From Fasciolopsis buskii (lineage: Eukaryota > Platyhelminthes > Trematoda > Plagiorchiida > Fasciolidae): DNA of 64,000 bases. Positions 55,029-64,000 of the stretch are shown one piece after another. Below the pieces are notes generated by a model, which saw only the letters and a program-made list of their open reading frames with translations, did no database searches and was not told the DNA's origin. The translations under genes were made by a program, and so were the position numbers. The stretch is taken from the NCBI GenBank assembly GCA_008360955.1, contig LUCM01011233.1, forward strand, positions 51,532 to 115,531, written 5' to 3'. The first letter of the stretch is position 1. The number at the start of each line of letters is the position of its first letter.

Positions 55029-55340
55029 CTCATGCTGTGAATCGTCTAAAGTGACGAATGACGATTCCCGCCCGTCTAGAACGCGAGCTCCAAATGGCCC
55101 ATGAGCCTTGTTCGTTTCCGGTGTGGACGTCAGTGTTGGGGACGCCGTAGACGAGGCGTGAGGTAGACCAGGAGATAAAACGTGTCCGGTTGTAGTGTTA
55201 AATGCAGCATCCACCAAAGTTGAGGCAGCAAGAGCTGGAACATCTGTGGGCACGGAACAACGGTGGCCGTGACAAATCACGACAGTAGAAGGGGCGTCGG
55301 CAACATATCCGTTCAGTTCACTTTTTTCATCAGACGAATC
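55029..55340 (-). CDS. PACS: PACS homologue, exon 4 of those seen
   Basis: 312 bp (104 codons) on the minus strand, with acceptor CGGTATTCAG before GATTCG and donor GTAAGCGG after CATGAG. The frame is open in phase 0 at both ends and is the largest open frame of the window. The peptide starts with an acidic, serine-rich patch (DSSDEKSE, residues 1-8) that would suit casein kinase 2. It then runs into a long Ser/Thr/Pro/Ala-rich stretch (about residues 30-78) with no globular look and ends DDSQHE. It belongs to the PACS transcript because strand and phase continue from the exon at 60946-61449, and because vertebrate PACS has a long, poorly conserved middle region after its acidic motif. I cannot align this exon to PACS directly. 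It might belong to a lineage-specific insertion or, less likely, to another gene. Confidence 0.65.
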
Positions 55341-55686
55341 CTGAATACCGAAGGAAAAAATCATAAAAAAATACCAGCATGTGAATGTACCCCGGACTCC
55401 TCCAAGACGAGAGAGACAGTGCACACATTGCATTCCTCAGCAAACTGTTTATGTCACACACTGATAGTGGATAGACACCGCGTCCCTCAATTGGTAAGAC
55501 TTCAAAACGAAACTAAAAATTGCTGAGTGAAGTGATGAAAACTAAAATAGATTTTAAGCAACCGTAAATAGCAGGTAAATTATTAAGTGGAAAATGAATT
55601 GGAAAAATAATATAAGCATATACAAATATATCAAATTGCGAGTAGAAGACGAGGGAATGAACGAATTCCCATGAAGATACTCAACA
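55341..55686. other. intron of the PACS homologue, nothing distinct
   Basis: A/T-rich intron sequence next to the exon acceptor. The branch region TTTTTTATGATTTTTTCC sits directly upstream of the acceptor on the minus strand. Confidence 0.5.
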
Positions 55687-56248
55687 GGTTTATCGGTTAA
55701 TGCCGCTCATCACGCATGCCTACCCCAAACTCTCCTGCACGAACATCCTCATACTTGTACACTCCCAATTGGTATGTCGCACGACAATCGAATTTGTAGC
55801 CTGACCAGTGTGCATGCAAGCTGTTCGTTGAAGAGTGTAGAGAAGAATGAGGACAAGTGTGATTCGTTGATAATTGTTGTTTGTCAGTTGGGCCGAGCGA
55901 ACGAAGTTTAGGAACGAGGGCAGAATGGGACGAGAATGGATATAAATTGTGAGTAGTATTTGGATGAGTGAAGGAGATTTGTGCGGAAGCACGGGACCGG
56001 TTTGGCGGTTATTCGCGCTCGTCACGTATGCGTAGCCGGGGGTAGTCTGTTGTCCAAACATCCTCATACTTGTACACTCCCAATTGGTATGTCGCACGAC
56101 AATCGAATTTGTAGCCTGACCAGTGTGCATGCAAGCTGTTCGTTGAAGAGTGTAGAGAAGAATGAGGACAAGTGTGATTCATTGACAAATTGTTTTTCAG
56201 TTGGGCTGAGCGAAGTTTAGGAACGAGGGTAGAATGCGAGCAGAGTAG
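55687..56248. repeat. tandem duplication, unit about 315 bp
   Basis: A unit beginning near 55687 is repeated near 55999. From 55744 and 56059 onward the two copies are almost identical for over 120 bp, with an offset of 315. They then diverge through small deletions until about 56248. The start of each unit (CGGTTA/TTCGCGCTCRTCACGYATGC-like) is more diverged. The duplicated frame gives the same short peptide twice, but it is interrupted and probably not coding. It sits inside a PACS intron. Confidence 0.85.
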
Positions 56249-56280
56249 ATAGCCGCAAAACTGATCATGTGCTTCTGCCC

Positions 56281-56382
56281 AAATTTCCTTCACTTACTCA
56301 AATACTACTGACAATTCACATCTATTCGCGTCTCATTCTGCCCTCGTTTCTAAGGTTGGTTGAGCGCAACTGACAAACGATT
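56281..56382 (-). repeat. inverted copy of part of the 315-bp unit
   Basis: The reverse complement of this stretch matches about 55878-55980. Shared blocks are TTTGTCAGTTG, GAAACGAGGGCAGAATG (with one change), AATTGTCAGTAGTATTTG and GTGAAGGA. Together with the tandem pair it forms a foldback-like arrangement. Confidence 0.75.
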
Positions 56383-56400
56383 ATCGGTGGAGGACGCTAT

Positions 56401-58130
56401 GTGGAAGAAACAAAAACTTATGAAATGGTACTCGATAAATCGTCATTCAGTAAAAATGACCCAACAGTGAGCTTTGAAAACGGGACGCTATTGTCAGGCT
56501 GTTTCACCTCATCCAAGCTACCAGTAAGAAAGCGTTGTGTGAGCGAAAGGATCTGTAAAGCTGAGGATTCGCCTATACACAACCTGCACCGTCGTCTTGT
56601 ACGCTGGGCGGAGCACTTTCGGGCACAATTTAGCTGGCCATCAGCGTAAAGGTCTCCCGCAACCATTTCGGAGAGTGTCCGGTGGCTTCTTACAACAGAT
56701 CCACCTACTGCGGGGGGAGATCCTTAGGGAAAACTGAGCTTTAGGGCGTCGTAAAGCACCGGATTTCAATGGCCTTTCCCAGACTTTAATTAAAGATAGA
56801 GGAATGGAACTGGTCAGAGAACTTCAAGTGTTGTTCCCGAAGTTCTGGCACCTCCAGAAGGTTTCCTCTTGTGGGAAGTCGATCGTTGTCCCCATTTTCA
56901 AAAGGGTCTGCGAAGTGACTGGGGTATTAGCCTGATCCCAATGGCGCCAAAGCTGCTTGCGTCCGTCATTCTTCGCACGTTGTGCGACACGTATGAAGGA
57001 CAAACTCCTGAGGAACAGACCGGGTTTCGCACTTGCCGTGGTTGTCTCAATCAAATCTTCACCCTTCTGACGGGTGTTAGGGCATCATTTAACCTTCCAA
57101 AGGCCAACGGTCATCGTGTTCTTGGACATTCACGCAGTCATTGACTCTGTTGATAAGTCTGACCTATGACACTGATTGTTGAGGAATGGAGTATGTCGAT
57201 CCTGAAAGAGTTATGCTGTCATACGTCAGATGGCGTTAGGGCTTATGGTCAGCTTTCGCCACTCTTCGTCATCTCCGGTGGAGTATGCCAGGGATGCCTT
57301 ATATCCCCATTTCTTATCAACTTTGCCATAGATGACATTCTTTATCTTGTCCTTTAGACGGTGGAGTTGAACTCCTCTCAGGAAACAGTTTTTGACTTAG
57401 AGTATGCCGATGATATCGTCCCTTTGTGTGACGATGCACAGGCAATTCAACGTGCGTTGAACTGCTTAAGGATTGGGGTTTCTCGATAGAGTCTGTGCTT
57501 TACATCTCCAAAATGCAAGGTACTTCCTCAAGACTGGCAGCAGCCAGTACCAGCACTCATTCTTCGTGGTGATCGGTTGGAGGTAACCATCCGACTTTCC
57601 CTCAAGGGAAGGGTGTACAATGCTACAATTTGTAGTGTTCTACTTCACGGTCGCGAAGCCCGGCCTATCCGCGTTGAGGATTCCCGGCGGCTTTCTGTGT
57701 TCGACCACCAATGTCCCCGAAGCATTGCTCATATCCGGTGGGAACATCGGGTGAGCAATGAGGAGGTCTGTCTTCCGTATTGGTCGCAGATAGCAGTAGT
57801 CCTCTGATTGAGATATTCGCTCTACATCACCTTCGGTGGCTTGGACATGTAGTGCGTATGCCTGCCAATCATTTACCCTTTCGTGTTCCTTTTGAGCGTG
57901 CTGGATGAGGCTGGGATAAGTAACGCAGCGATCAGGCTACGACTTGGCGTAGAAGTATAAAGAAGTTAGCTTCGTTTTTGGCCTTGGTTGGTGTTTCCCG
58001 TCTTCCCGGTTGGGGCCCAAAAGATTAGGATTGCTGTTGGTTAGAGACCTTGAGAGTCGTAGCTCAGAACGAAAGTCAGTGGCACGAATGCTGTGTAGCC
58101 TGTCTGTAGAACTAGTTCCCTCCTAAAAAT
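56401..58130 (+). mobile_element. decayed RTE-like non-LTR retrotransposon (RT region)
   Basis: Fragments of a LINE reverse transcriptase lie on the plus strand, antisense to PACS. In order they are: RRLVRWAEHFRAQFSWP (near 56600); GISLIPMAPKLLASVIL (near 56930); TGFRTCRGCLNQIFTL (near 57020); GGVCQGCLISPFLINFAIDD (57280-57340); the catalytic box LEYADDIV (57397-57420); and the C-terminal RLSVFDHQC block (near 57690). This matches the block order of flatworm RTE-like endonuclease/reverse-transcriptase proteins. There are several frameshifts and stops, including a TAG at 57355-57357 in the same frame as both flanking RT blocks. The endonuclease half is missing, so this is a 5'-truncated dead copy. 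No target duplication or tail is clear; the 3' end is placed where similarity fades. Confidence 0.85.
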
Positions 58131-58298
58131 GATCCGAAAGCGATTAGATTAGAAAATGTGTACGGTGAGAACAAAAAAACAGTTCGTTTGTTATGGTTTA
58201 TTATTTTTCCTCCTTGTTTTTCACCCTTGTGTGTTATGCCATTTACATGTTATTGCGTTAGCACTATGTTTGTTATCAAGCTGGTTTATTATGTATAC

Positions 58299-58299
<1 letters not shown>

Positions 58300-58340
<41 letters not shown>
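58300..58340. repeat. (TA)n microsatellite
   Basis: About 41 bp of uninterrupted TA repeat, 170 bp past the LINE relic. It might mark the 3' tail region of the insertion. Confidence 0.95.
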
Positions 58341-58342
<2 letters not shown>

Positions 58343-60351
58343 ACACTCTTCAAAACTTTTGCTGAATTCCTTATTAGGCAGATTGGTAGTGTGTACTAGT
58401 ATCCACAGGACAACAACAAATTAGTGGCAACAATCATTCGGTAGGTGTTATTCTGAAAGTCAAATGAAATTATTTAGACGTAACGCAAAACTTACACCTA
58501 GGCTTGTTTGAATGAACTAACATGTAAGTACTAAGTCCGAAATGCGTGCAACACTGACTAGAGCTCACATAAAACCTGTAACTACAAAACAGAGCACCAT
58601 AAGACTAGATTCAGAATAAAAAGATCGAACAGGATGATAACAGTTGCTTGTCGTAAAAAACAGCAGCAAGATAAATCTTATCTAGTGGTTACCATTTGCA
58701 TCACTATTTACACTTATTTCCCACGCTTCTTTCACGTAAGTCGTTGAAAAATGACGAGGAGAAGGAACGCTCTGACAATAGCAATTCCAAGTTTGAGCCA
58801 CTAGTCCCTTTGAAACTCACTCTTCGTTCAGTCGAATGGCACAAGTTAACAAAATCATTCAAGCATTCCATGATACAAGTGATTAACAGTTTCAATCAGT
58901 TTACTGATGCCTGAAATGACAAATATTAGTTATTGTGGATACTAATTCACATGACCTAACTTTCCCCGTCAAAAATGATTTAGGAACTTCGAAATTGGAG
59001 CATTTTAATGACACTTTTTTCCAGTTCAAACCATAAAAATAACGCTTTCGAAGCAAAGAAAGGTCACAGGTTGACCGGCAGAATAAATGCTTGAACCGAT
59101 CAAGGAAACAGAACCAGTTAAATTAATTGAATGCAAACCTATACTGCAAAAGTGCCTCATATTAACCGAGACATTGGCCTGTGACAAAGATTCCAAAACC
59201 ATTTTCTTTTACACACCCCTGGCAAACGTCTCCGACACATGGATTCGCATACTTTCATCTGGTCAATAAATCCCATTTCATTACAGACAATGGTAGGACC
59301 CCATCTCAAACTAAAATGCGGAATTCCCTCCCATAATCTTGTTTTTGGAGGCGAAATAAGATGAAAAATATGAAACTAAATCGGGACAAAAATTTCTCAC
59401 TCTAATTTAAGGCGCAATGGCAATGCTATGAGAGCAAATGATACAGTCATTGTGCTTAGAAAAAGTGACACGGCTTAAGCGATACGAATTTCTGACTCAC
59501 ATTTTCATAAATACTATCTTCACCTTTATGAGCCTGCGAACCGAATCTCCATGTAAGTTGATTCGAAATTTCTTAAGGGTTCTCAATTGGGTTGAGACTA
59601 GAGCTGCATTCTTACCATGATATGAATTTGGTTGTTGGAAAAACCAGTCAACTTTAGGTTATACGAAATCTGTCAATGACCGCTTTTTCTTGTTGGAATA
59701 TGGCACCCATACGGCTGATTTAGACGATTAACTAAGCATAACCACAAAAGGTTATGCAATCATTCACTAGGATCAATACTCACCCAGTCCTTGAGAAAGA
59801 AAAGTTGTTCAAATGAGTACTCAATTTTTCACGGGTCGTTTGGCCGTTTTGTCCGCAATTCGTGTCAACAGTAATGCCTCGAAGTTAACATTTAACTAGG
59901 GTGTTCTTCTCATCACTCATTGGGCGCATTTGTATTGTTCAGTCCAGACTGCCTGAACTGACACTACTCATAAACAGTCTCTGCGCATCAGAGTAACGGA
60001 AATTTTTTCTACTTTTGTATTGAATTGATGACGTAGGTGTAAAAACTCTTCGGTGAGTCGAAGCTGAAAATTCTATTCTCAGCGCAGCTTTTAGTCCTCC
60101 CGCAAAACAAGTCAACTCCAGTTTCTCGGATTCAGTCACTCCTACTGGCGGAGGATAGCCGAAATGACAGAGAACTAAGACTGCAGTCGTCATGTTAGAG
60201 AAATAAAATGCTTAGACTAAATCGTATCTTCTTTGAGCCAACGAAAACAACGGTCCCATTTTAATCGTCTTTGTTCTCAAGACGTTAGATCGACAGTGTC
60301 ATGTAAAGACGACGATGAGAAACTGAAAAAGCCTGAAAGCCCAATGAATGA
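58341..60351. other. intron of the PACS homologue; two weak plus-strand frames
   Basis: Two plus-strand frames look mildly coding: 58696-58914 (72 codons, with charged KNDEEKERSDNSNSKFEP and a stop after QFTDA) and 59087-59269 (60 codons, ATG directly after an in-frame stop). A minus-strand ATG frame at 59939-60193 (84 codons) has a hydrophobic start. None has convincing splice partners or a recognisable domain. They may be remnants of a nested gene or chance. Confidence 0.3.
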
Positions 60352-60418
60352 GGCGGTGGTCAAAAGGACAAGGTCGTAGCGTTTGGACGAGATCGCGGGT
60401 TCGAATCCTCCCACCGCC
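60352..60418 (+). repeat. tRNA-like element with perfect acceptor stem
   Basis: GGCGGTG at the start pairs perfectly with CACCGCC at the end (7 bp). A perfect B box, GGTTCGAATCC, lies where a T arm should be. The T stem GCGGG/CCTCC has one mismatch. A TCGT/ACGA stem could form an anticodon arm but with an irregular loop. The D arm and A box are poor, and the length (67 nt) is short for a tRNA. It is most likely a tRNA pseudogene or the head of a second SINE type. No T run follows directly. It lies in a PACS intron, in antisense. Confidence 0.55.
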
Positions 60419-60945
60419 GGTCAACTTCCCTACTCGGCAGCTCTCAGTCGCAAACCCCTTTCCTGAAAATAATGTACAATTGTTATTTTGTTACTAAAAG
60501 AAGTAAAAGATAAAACATAGAAATTGCGCCCTAAATTATAGTCAGAAATTTCTGTTCCAAATGAATTTCATATTTTTCATCATATTTCAGCCTCAGAACA
60601 AGATTTTCCAATGGAATTTCGAATTCCAGTTTCAGATGGGTTCAGTCATCGTCTCCTAGAAAATGGGATTTAATGGCCAAATGAAAGTGTTCGAACTGCT
60701 AAAACCTACGGGGAATCGGACGTTCTGTTCAGCAGTATTTGCGTGGAATCCTCAAAAGCGATAAGAAACAAGCAAAAGAATCATTTGTTATTACTTACCC
60801 CAGGCGAATTACGGTACAATAAAGGCGTAGAAGGTAAGCCTCTGAAAAACCGCTTCATAAACCCTTAAGAATCCAGGAAAAAATGACAAAAGCTGTAATT
60901 CACTGTTTATCATGTACGTCTCCCAAGACAATACAAGCAGCTCAC
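60419..60945. other. intron of the PACS homologue
   Basis: A/T-rich sequence with nothing recognisable. On the minus strand it starts with the donor GTGAGC of the exon at 60946-61449. Confidence 0.6.
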
Positions 60946-61449
60946 CTGATTTGTTGGGCTGCTACCCGCGGCGGGCACAGTCCCATCCAGCGAGGTCGAA
61001 GTGACTGGAATGCAACCGGAGTGGCGAGAATCTGCTTGTTTGCTCACGTCCACTGAGATAGAATGCTGTTTTCCTGAATCAGCCAAATTGGAACGACGTC
61101 GCATGTGCACAAATCTACTGGCTAATCTGCTGCTAGAAGATGACCCTCCGCCTGCTGCGCCACCGCGATGATGCCTCATGCCAGAGAAGCCGGATCGGAT
61201 GTGTGCTCCAAACATAGCGGCTGTGGAGTACCCGGAGCCGGAAGGGCTAGGCGCAGCTCCGGCAGCGTTTGGTAAGCAACTTGCGTGAACCAGTCCTTTT
61301 TTGGTGCTACGAGAAAAACGACCTGAACGAGGACCGAGTGATACTTCCGGGAGTACGGAACGCAAATAGAAGGCGCCTGAAGAAGTTTCAGCCTCACCAT
61401 GGGCAAATAATTCTCGTTGCAGTCGCTTCAATAGTTTTGTTCCCGCATC
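60946..61449 (-). CDS. PACS: PACS homologue, exon 3 of those seen
   Basis: 504 bp (168 codons) on the minus strand. The acceptor is AACTCTAG before GATGCG and the donor GTGAGCTG follows AATCAG; phase is 0 at both ends. It continues in frame from the exon that carries the PACS signature. The peptide starts with an amphipathic helix (residues 3-16, KLLKRLQRELF). It then becomes low in structure: basic and serine-rich (42-52), Ala/Pro/Gly/Ser-rich (60-75), and a Gly/Ser run GGAAGGGSSSSS (96-107). A basic cluster HMRRRSN follows (115-121) that could be a kinase or 14-3-3 site. In vertebrate PACS the region after the acidic motif is also long, serine-rich and poorly conserved, so lack of direct alignment is expected. 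Higher C/G than the introns supports coding. Confidence 0.7.
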
Positions 61450-62478
61450 CTAGAGTTTTCAATAGGGAATGGTACAACAAAAGATGGCATTCAGAAGCTT
61501 CAATCTGCTGTTGAAGCCAGCCCGACGAATCCGCGGTAAAGCTTTTTCTCACAGCTGTGATGTTTTGATTTGTATTTCGCATCAACAAACTATGAACATT
61601 CGCATTTTTCAGTAGTCTAAATAAAAGAAACCTTCAGTAGTTAGTGACTAGATAATCTTGTGGAAGAACATACGGCTCTAGCTGATTTATGCTTTATAGT
61701 AAGCAAATAAGTGGTCAAGTGGACTAAGCGCTTCCCGTCACAAACGCCACAGGCTAGCATCCCGACTGTACCGGTCCGTTTGTTGATCGGCGATAATTCT
61801 GTCCTCCGGCTCGTTAACTTGTCCAGCCAATGGAGACCCTACACAGGACGCCAGGACCAGCAGTTATCTCCATAATTTTGTTGGGCCTTAACATCTATCG
61901 GCTTGCATGCGTTCCGAAACAGTTACGTCTCATGACTGATAAAATGAAAGAATGTGCATCCCAGGTATGAGCCAAACTGCCTCCTGGAGACAGTAACGAT
62001 ATAGATAAGGTTAGCCGAAATGAAACAGAAACAGAAAAAAACCGAATATCGTGTAGCTCACTTGAAGTAAATTAAGTCACGACTGAGATAAAAAGCCAAA
62101 CTCGGAAATCCTCCAACTGTCATTTCTTAGTTAGAGGCCAAAACAACGGCGTAAATAAACGGAGAAAAGTTTCTCGCGCTGGGTTTCACGCCAGAAAAAG
62201 CACATCCACTAAGTCTCCGATCCCAGACAGACTGTGCATAAAATTCTCGGATGATGCACCGGATTGCGCGTTCCATGCCCCTTTACCACCATCTGTCATA
62301 GATAAGCCTACACATTTCTTTGAAAGATGGAGCATGTTATTCGTTCGGACAAACCCTCACCATCCCCAATAACAACCACATGACAGTATGTTCAGTTGGA
62401 AGTCAAGATATGTGCAGCAGGGAATGCAATACAGAGAAACTCTAAAAAGAGAGATAGAAGAGAAAAGATTGAACGCAC
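61450..62478. other. intron of the PACS homologue
   Basis: 1029 bp from a GTGCGT donor to a CTCTAG acceptor on the minus strand. It contains a tRNA-like relic at 61706-61773. No further exon is seen. Confidence 0.65.
61706..61773 (+). repeat. decayed tRNA-like (SINE-like) sequence
   Basis: TGGTCAAGTGGACTAAGCG resembles a pol III A-box region (consensus TRGCNNAGYNGG). GGCTAGCATCCC, about 35 bases later, resembles a B box (GGTTCGANTCC) with several changes. It has no clean acceptor stem and is probably an old SINE head. Confidence 0.35.
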
Positions 62479-62736
62479 CGCGCTGAGAGTATCATCTGAA
62501 CTGCCTGTAGTTGCGAAAAACGGTCTCAATGTTGGCTTGGGTGTGCTGTGGATGGACACAGAGTCGGTACCATCAGCCTCGGAATCTTCTTCCTCCATAT
62601 CACTTGCTGTGGCAATCAGATCGATTTCATCCCAAAGTTTAGACGTATCGGCTACGTCTAAATCCTCCTGATCCGACAAGGTTGCCGAGAAGAAAAAACG
62701 GGGATCATGAAGACGATTTCCAACGAAGTCAGACAC
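62479..62736 (-). CDS. PACS: PACS homologue, exon 2 of those seen (acidic motif)
   Basis: 258 bp (86 codons) on the minus strand, with acceptor TTCCGTAG and donor GTGCGT (a weak match), phase 0 at both ends. PACS proteins are cytosolic sorting connectors. They bind phosphorylated acidic clusters on cargo such as furin and link it to AP-1/AP-3 or COPI coats; their own acidic, CK2-phosphorylated cluster is autoregulatory. Here residues 20-39 (SDQEDLD, KLWDEID) and the acidic cluster DMEEEDSEADGTDS (46-59) lead directly into STPKPTLRPFF (64-74). This is the order and spacing I know from vertebrate PACS1/PACS2, where an acidic segment precedes STPKPKLRPYF or STPKPKLKPFF. The opening VSDFVG corresponds to vertebrate V(S/T)DEV. 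A Ser/Asp patch SSDDTLS (79-85) follows the motif. Family identification is strong; function in this organism is inferred. Confidence 0.82.
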
Positions 62737-63354
62737 CTACGGAACTAAACATCCCTCGATCATTAGGTCAACCAAAGACTGAGGATCTCTCATCACAATC
62801 AGAAATTCGAATATAGTAGCTAAACCGAATTTGCAGAAGGACCAAAAAAGACATGGTAGAACTGAAAAAAATGTAAGCCAAACGTCAAACGACAGGGTAC
62901 TTCGAACGATCCATAAAGCCCCATTCGTAAATAAAAGTAACCGAAAATAGCTTTTATAGTGAGCAACGAGTAATTATACTGTTTTCTATATGAACCAATT
63001 AAAATCATCACCGCCATGGTCATTGCCACCACGCTGTTCTACGGTGAAATACGACAAACTGTCATCGTGCATTTCTTAACCGATTTTTACCGTTAACTAA
63101 TAACAGAACATTTGTTTTAAAGATCGGAGGTTTTGCTGGCCATGCGGGATCTAATCGGACAATAATCGAATTGATAATTCCAGTGAGTCCGACTGGATCA
63201 GCCGAATCATCTAATTGTTGCTCTTTATTTCGATCTGTTTATTTTTTGGTTTAAGAGAACAAATTATCTACTCACTGATAATACGCTTAATGGAAGCGAC
63301 TTCATATCTATTCATCATTACGCGATGTGACCAACTGCTGGAGCTAGTCCGTAC
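62737..63354. other. intron of the PACS homologue
   Basis: 618 bp on the minus strand from GTACGG to GTAG. A competing donor GTGAGT lies inside it, about 70 bases downstream of the proposed exon end, but its use would leave phase 1, which does not fit the next exon. Confidence 0.5.
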
Positions 63355-63433
63355 TTGCATCTGAAACCGTTCATAATCTACAAATTTCTTGATTATTTTC
63401 CCCGGTTTTTCCATTGGTATTTGTTCACTTCGC
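63355..63433 (-). CDS. PACS: PACS homologue, exon 1 of those seen (5' edge uncertain)
   Basis: The minus-strand frame ends ...KKFVDYERFQMQ before donor GTACGG in phase 0. Joined to VSDFVG of the next exon it parallels vertebrate PACS, in which QKFVALLKRFKV(S/T)DEV precedes the acidic region. The 3' edge is set by this match. The 5' edge is uncertain. I chose the AG at 63434-63435 (acceptor CTCCGAG), which leaves an in-frame RSEQIP before an ATG at 63412-63414 in a good context (ACCAATGG). That ATG could be the start of a short isoform lacking the N-terminal cargo-binding region. The frame stays open upstream to about 63504, so the exon could be longer. No exon of the N-terminal region is seen in the window. 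Confidence 0.5.
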
Positions 63434-63532
63434 CTCGGAGTCGTCAGCGCAACGAGGTGACAACCAAAACCAGAGTACAATGGTGCAACGTTAATGGTTG
63501 TCAAAAGTGAAACTAAAATACTTATTACTTAC

Positions 63533-63850
63533 CACCAAGGAGAACTGAAATCAAATATGTTTGAACAAGGACGAGAATGCGGTCGTTGTGTGCCGGCCAA
63601 ATACCGCGGCGATTCGGTCAACCTTATATTTAATCATACGATATCAGCTAGAGCGAACGCTCCGAAATTCCGCAAAATTCGTCCACTTCGCGATGCTCGC
63701 TAGTTCGGAGGTGTTAGATATAAAATCTGAATCGAGACCGGAGTAACGCGCACGTTCGAAGCGGGCAACTGGCAATCGGGAGAACGCCCTATGGAAGCAT
63801 CACTAGCACACTATTTAATAACAAAAACTCACTTTATCACGCGAAGCAAA
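63533..63850 (-). other. possible upstream leader exon or alternative promoter
   Basis: On the minus strand a GTAAGTAATAAG donor follows CCTTGGTG at 63533. The sequence upstream is richer in CpG (for example CGCCGCGGTATTTGGCCGGC) than the rest of the window. An intron of about 99 bp would join it to the exon ending at 63355 in an open frame that has no ATG of its own. It could be a 5' untranslated exon of a short PACS transcript. No core-promoter motif is certain. Confidence 0.25.
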
Positions 63851-63949
63851 CACTTAAAAGCGCAGCCGTTGTCAAACGTTTGACAACGAGTCCTAGTTTG
63901 GATCGAAACGTCACAATAAACGTTAGAACTCAGTGTACCCCTTCTAACC

Positions 63950-63951
<2 letters not shown>

Positions 63952-64000
<49 letters not shown>
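63952..64000. repeat. (TA)n microsatellite at window end
   Basis: About 49 bp of TA repeat running to the last base of the window; it probably continues beyond. Confidence 0.95.

Noticed and set aside
55720..56130. 136-codon frame with a duplicated peptide, considered as a repeat protein
   Set aside because: The repeat is at DNA level with indels between units, the frame is not kept through the whole unit, and it lies in an intron.
61269..61514. Plus-strand frame across 61269-61514
   Set aside because: It is the antisense shadow of the PACS exon at 60946-61449.
63283..63354. Longer version of the first PACS exon ending at GTGAGT
   Set aside because: It would leave phase 1, which cannot join the phase-0 exon at 62736. 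It also inserts residues where the PACS family runs straight on.

Overview
The window looks like nuclear DNA of a multicellular eukaryote, most likely a parasitic flatworm. It is A/T-rich and gene-poor, has no operons, and has short exons bounded by GT/AG sites with introns of up to at least 5.6 kb. It also carries a decayed LINE whose reverse transcriptase resembles the RTE-like elements common in trematodes and cestodes, tRNA-derived SINE relics and long (TA)n runs. The group is an inference; I cannot name a species.

Right part (about 53.1-64 kb). This holds the only gene I recognise, read on the minus strand: part of a PACS (phosphofurin acidic cluster sorting protein) homologue. Four exons splice together in one frame: about 63433-63355, 62736-62479, 61449-60946 and 55340-55029. 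The second carries the family signature, an acidic cluster followed by STPKPTLRPFF. The first supplies the KKFV...RF stretch that precedes it in vertebrate PACS. The last three exons are all multiples of three and all start and end in phase 0. The last intron seen (55341-60945) contains a tandem-plus-inverted repeat, an antisense RTE-like LINE relic, a (TA)n tract and a tRNA-like element. The N-terminal cargo-binding region and the C-terminal region of PACS are not seen.

A 10-N gap at 53096-53105 separates this part from the rest. A tRNA-Arg-like SINE head lies just left of it and a GAT-rich microsatellite just right.

Left part (1-53 kb). No gene is recognisable. Open frames are no longer than chance would give. 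Two minus-strand stretches (18828-18996 and 20558-20656) look like exons of an unidentified gene. The most striking structure is a 1597-bp inverted repeat, 34489-36085 against 42133-43729. I aligned it base by base and found two mismatches and no indels. It flanks a 6047-bp spacer that has no recognisable gene, and there is no visible target-site duplication. It is either a very young or gene-converted palindromic duplication, an undescribed long-TIR or foldback element, or an assembly artefact.

I see no bacterial-type operon, CRISPR array, rRNA or intact transposase. Apart from the PACS exons, the LINE, the inverted repeat and the simple repeats, most calls are tentative and are marked so.
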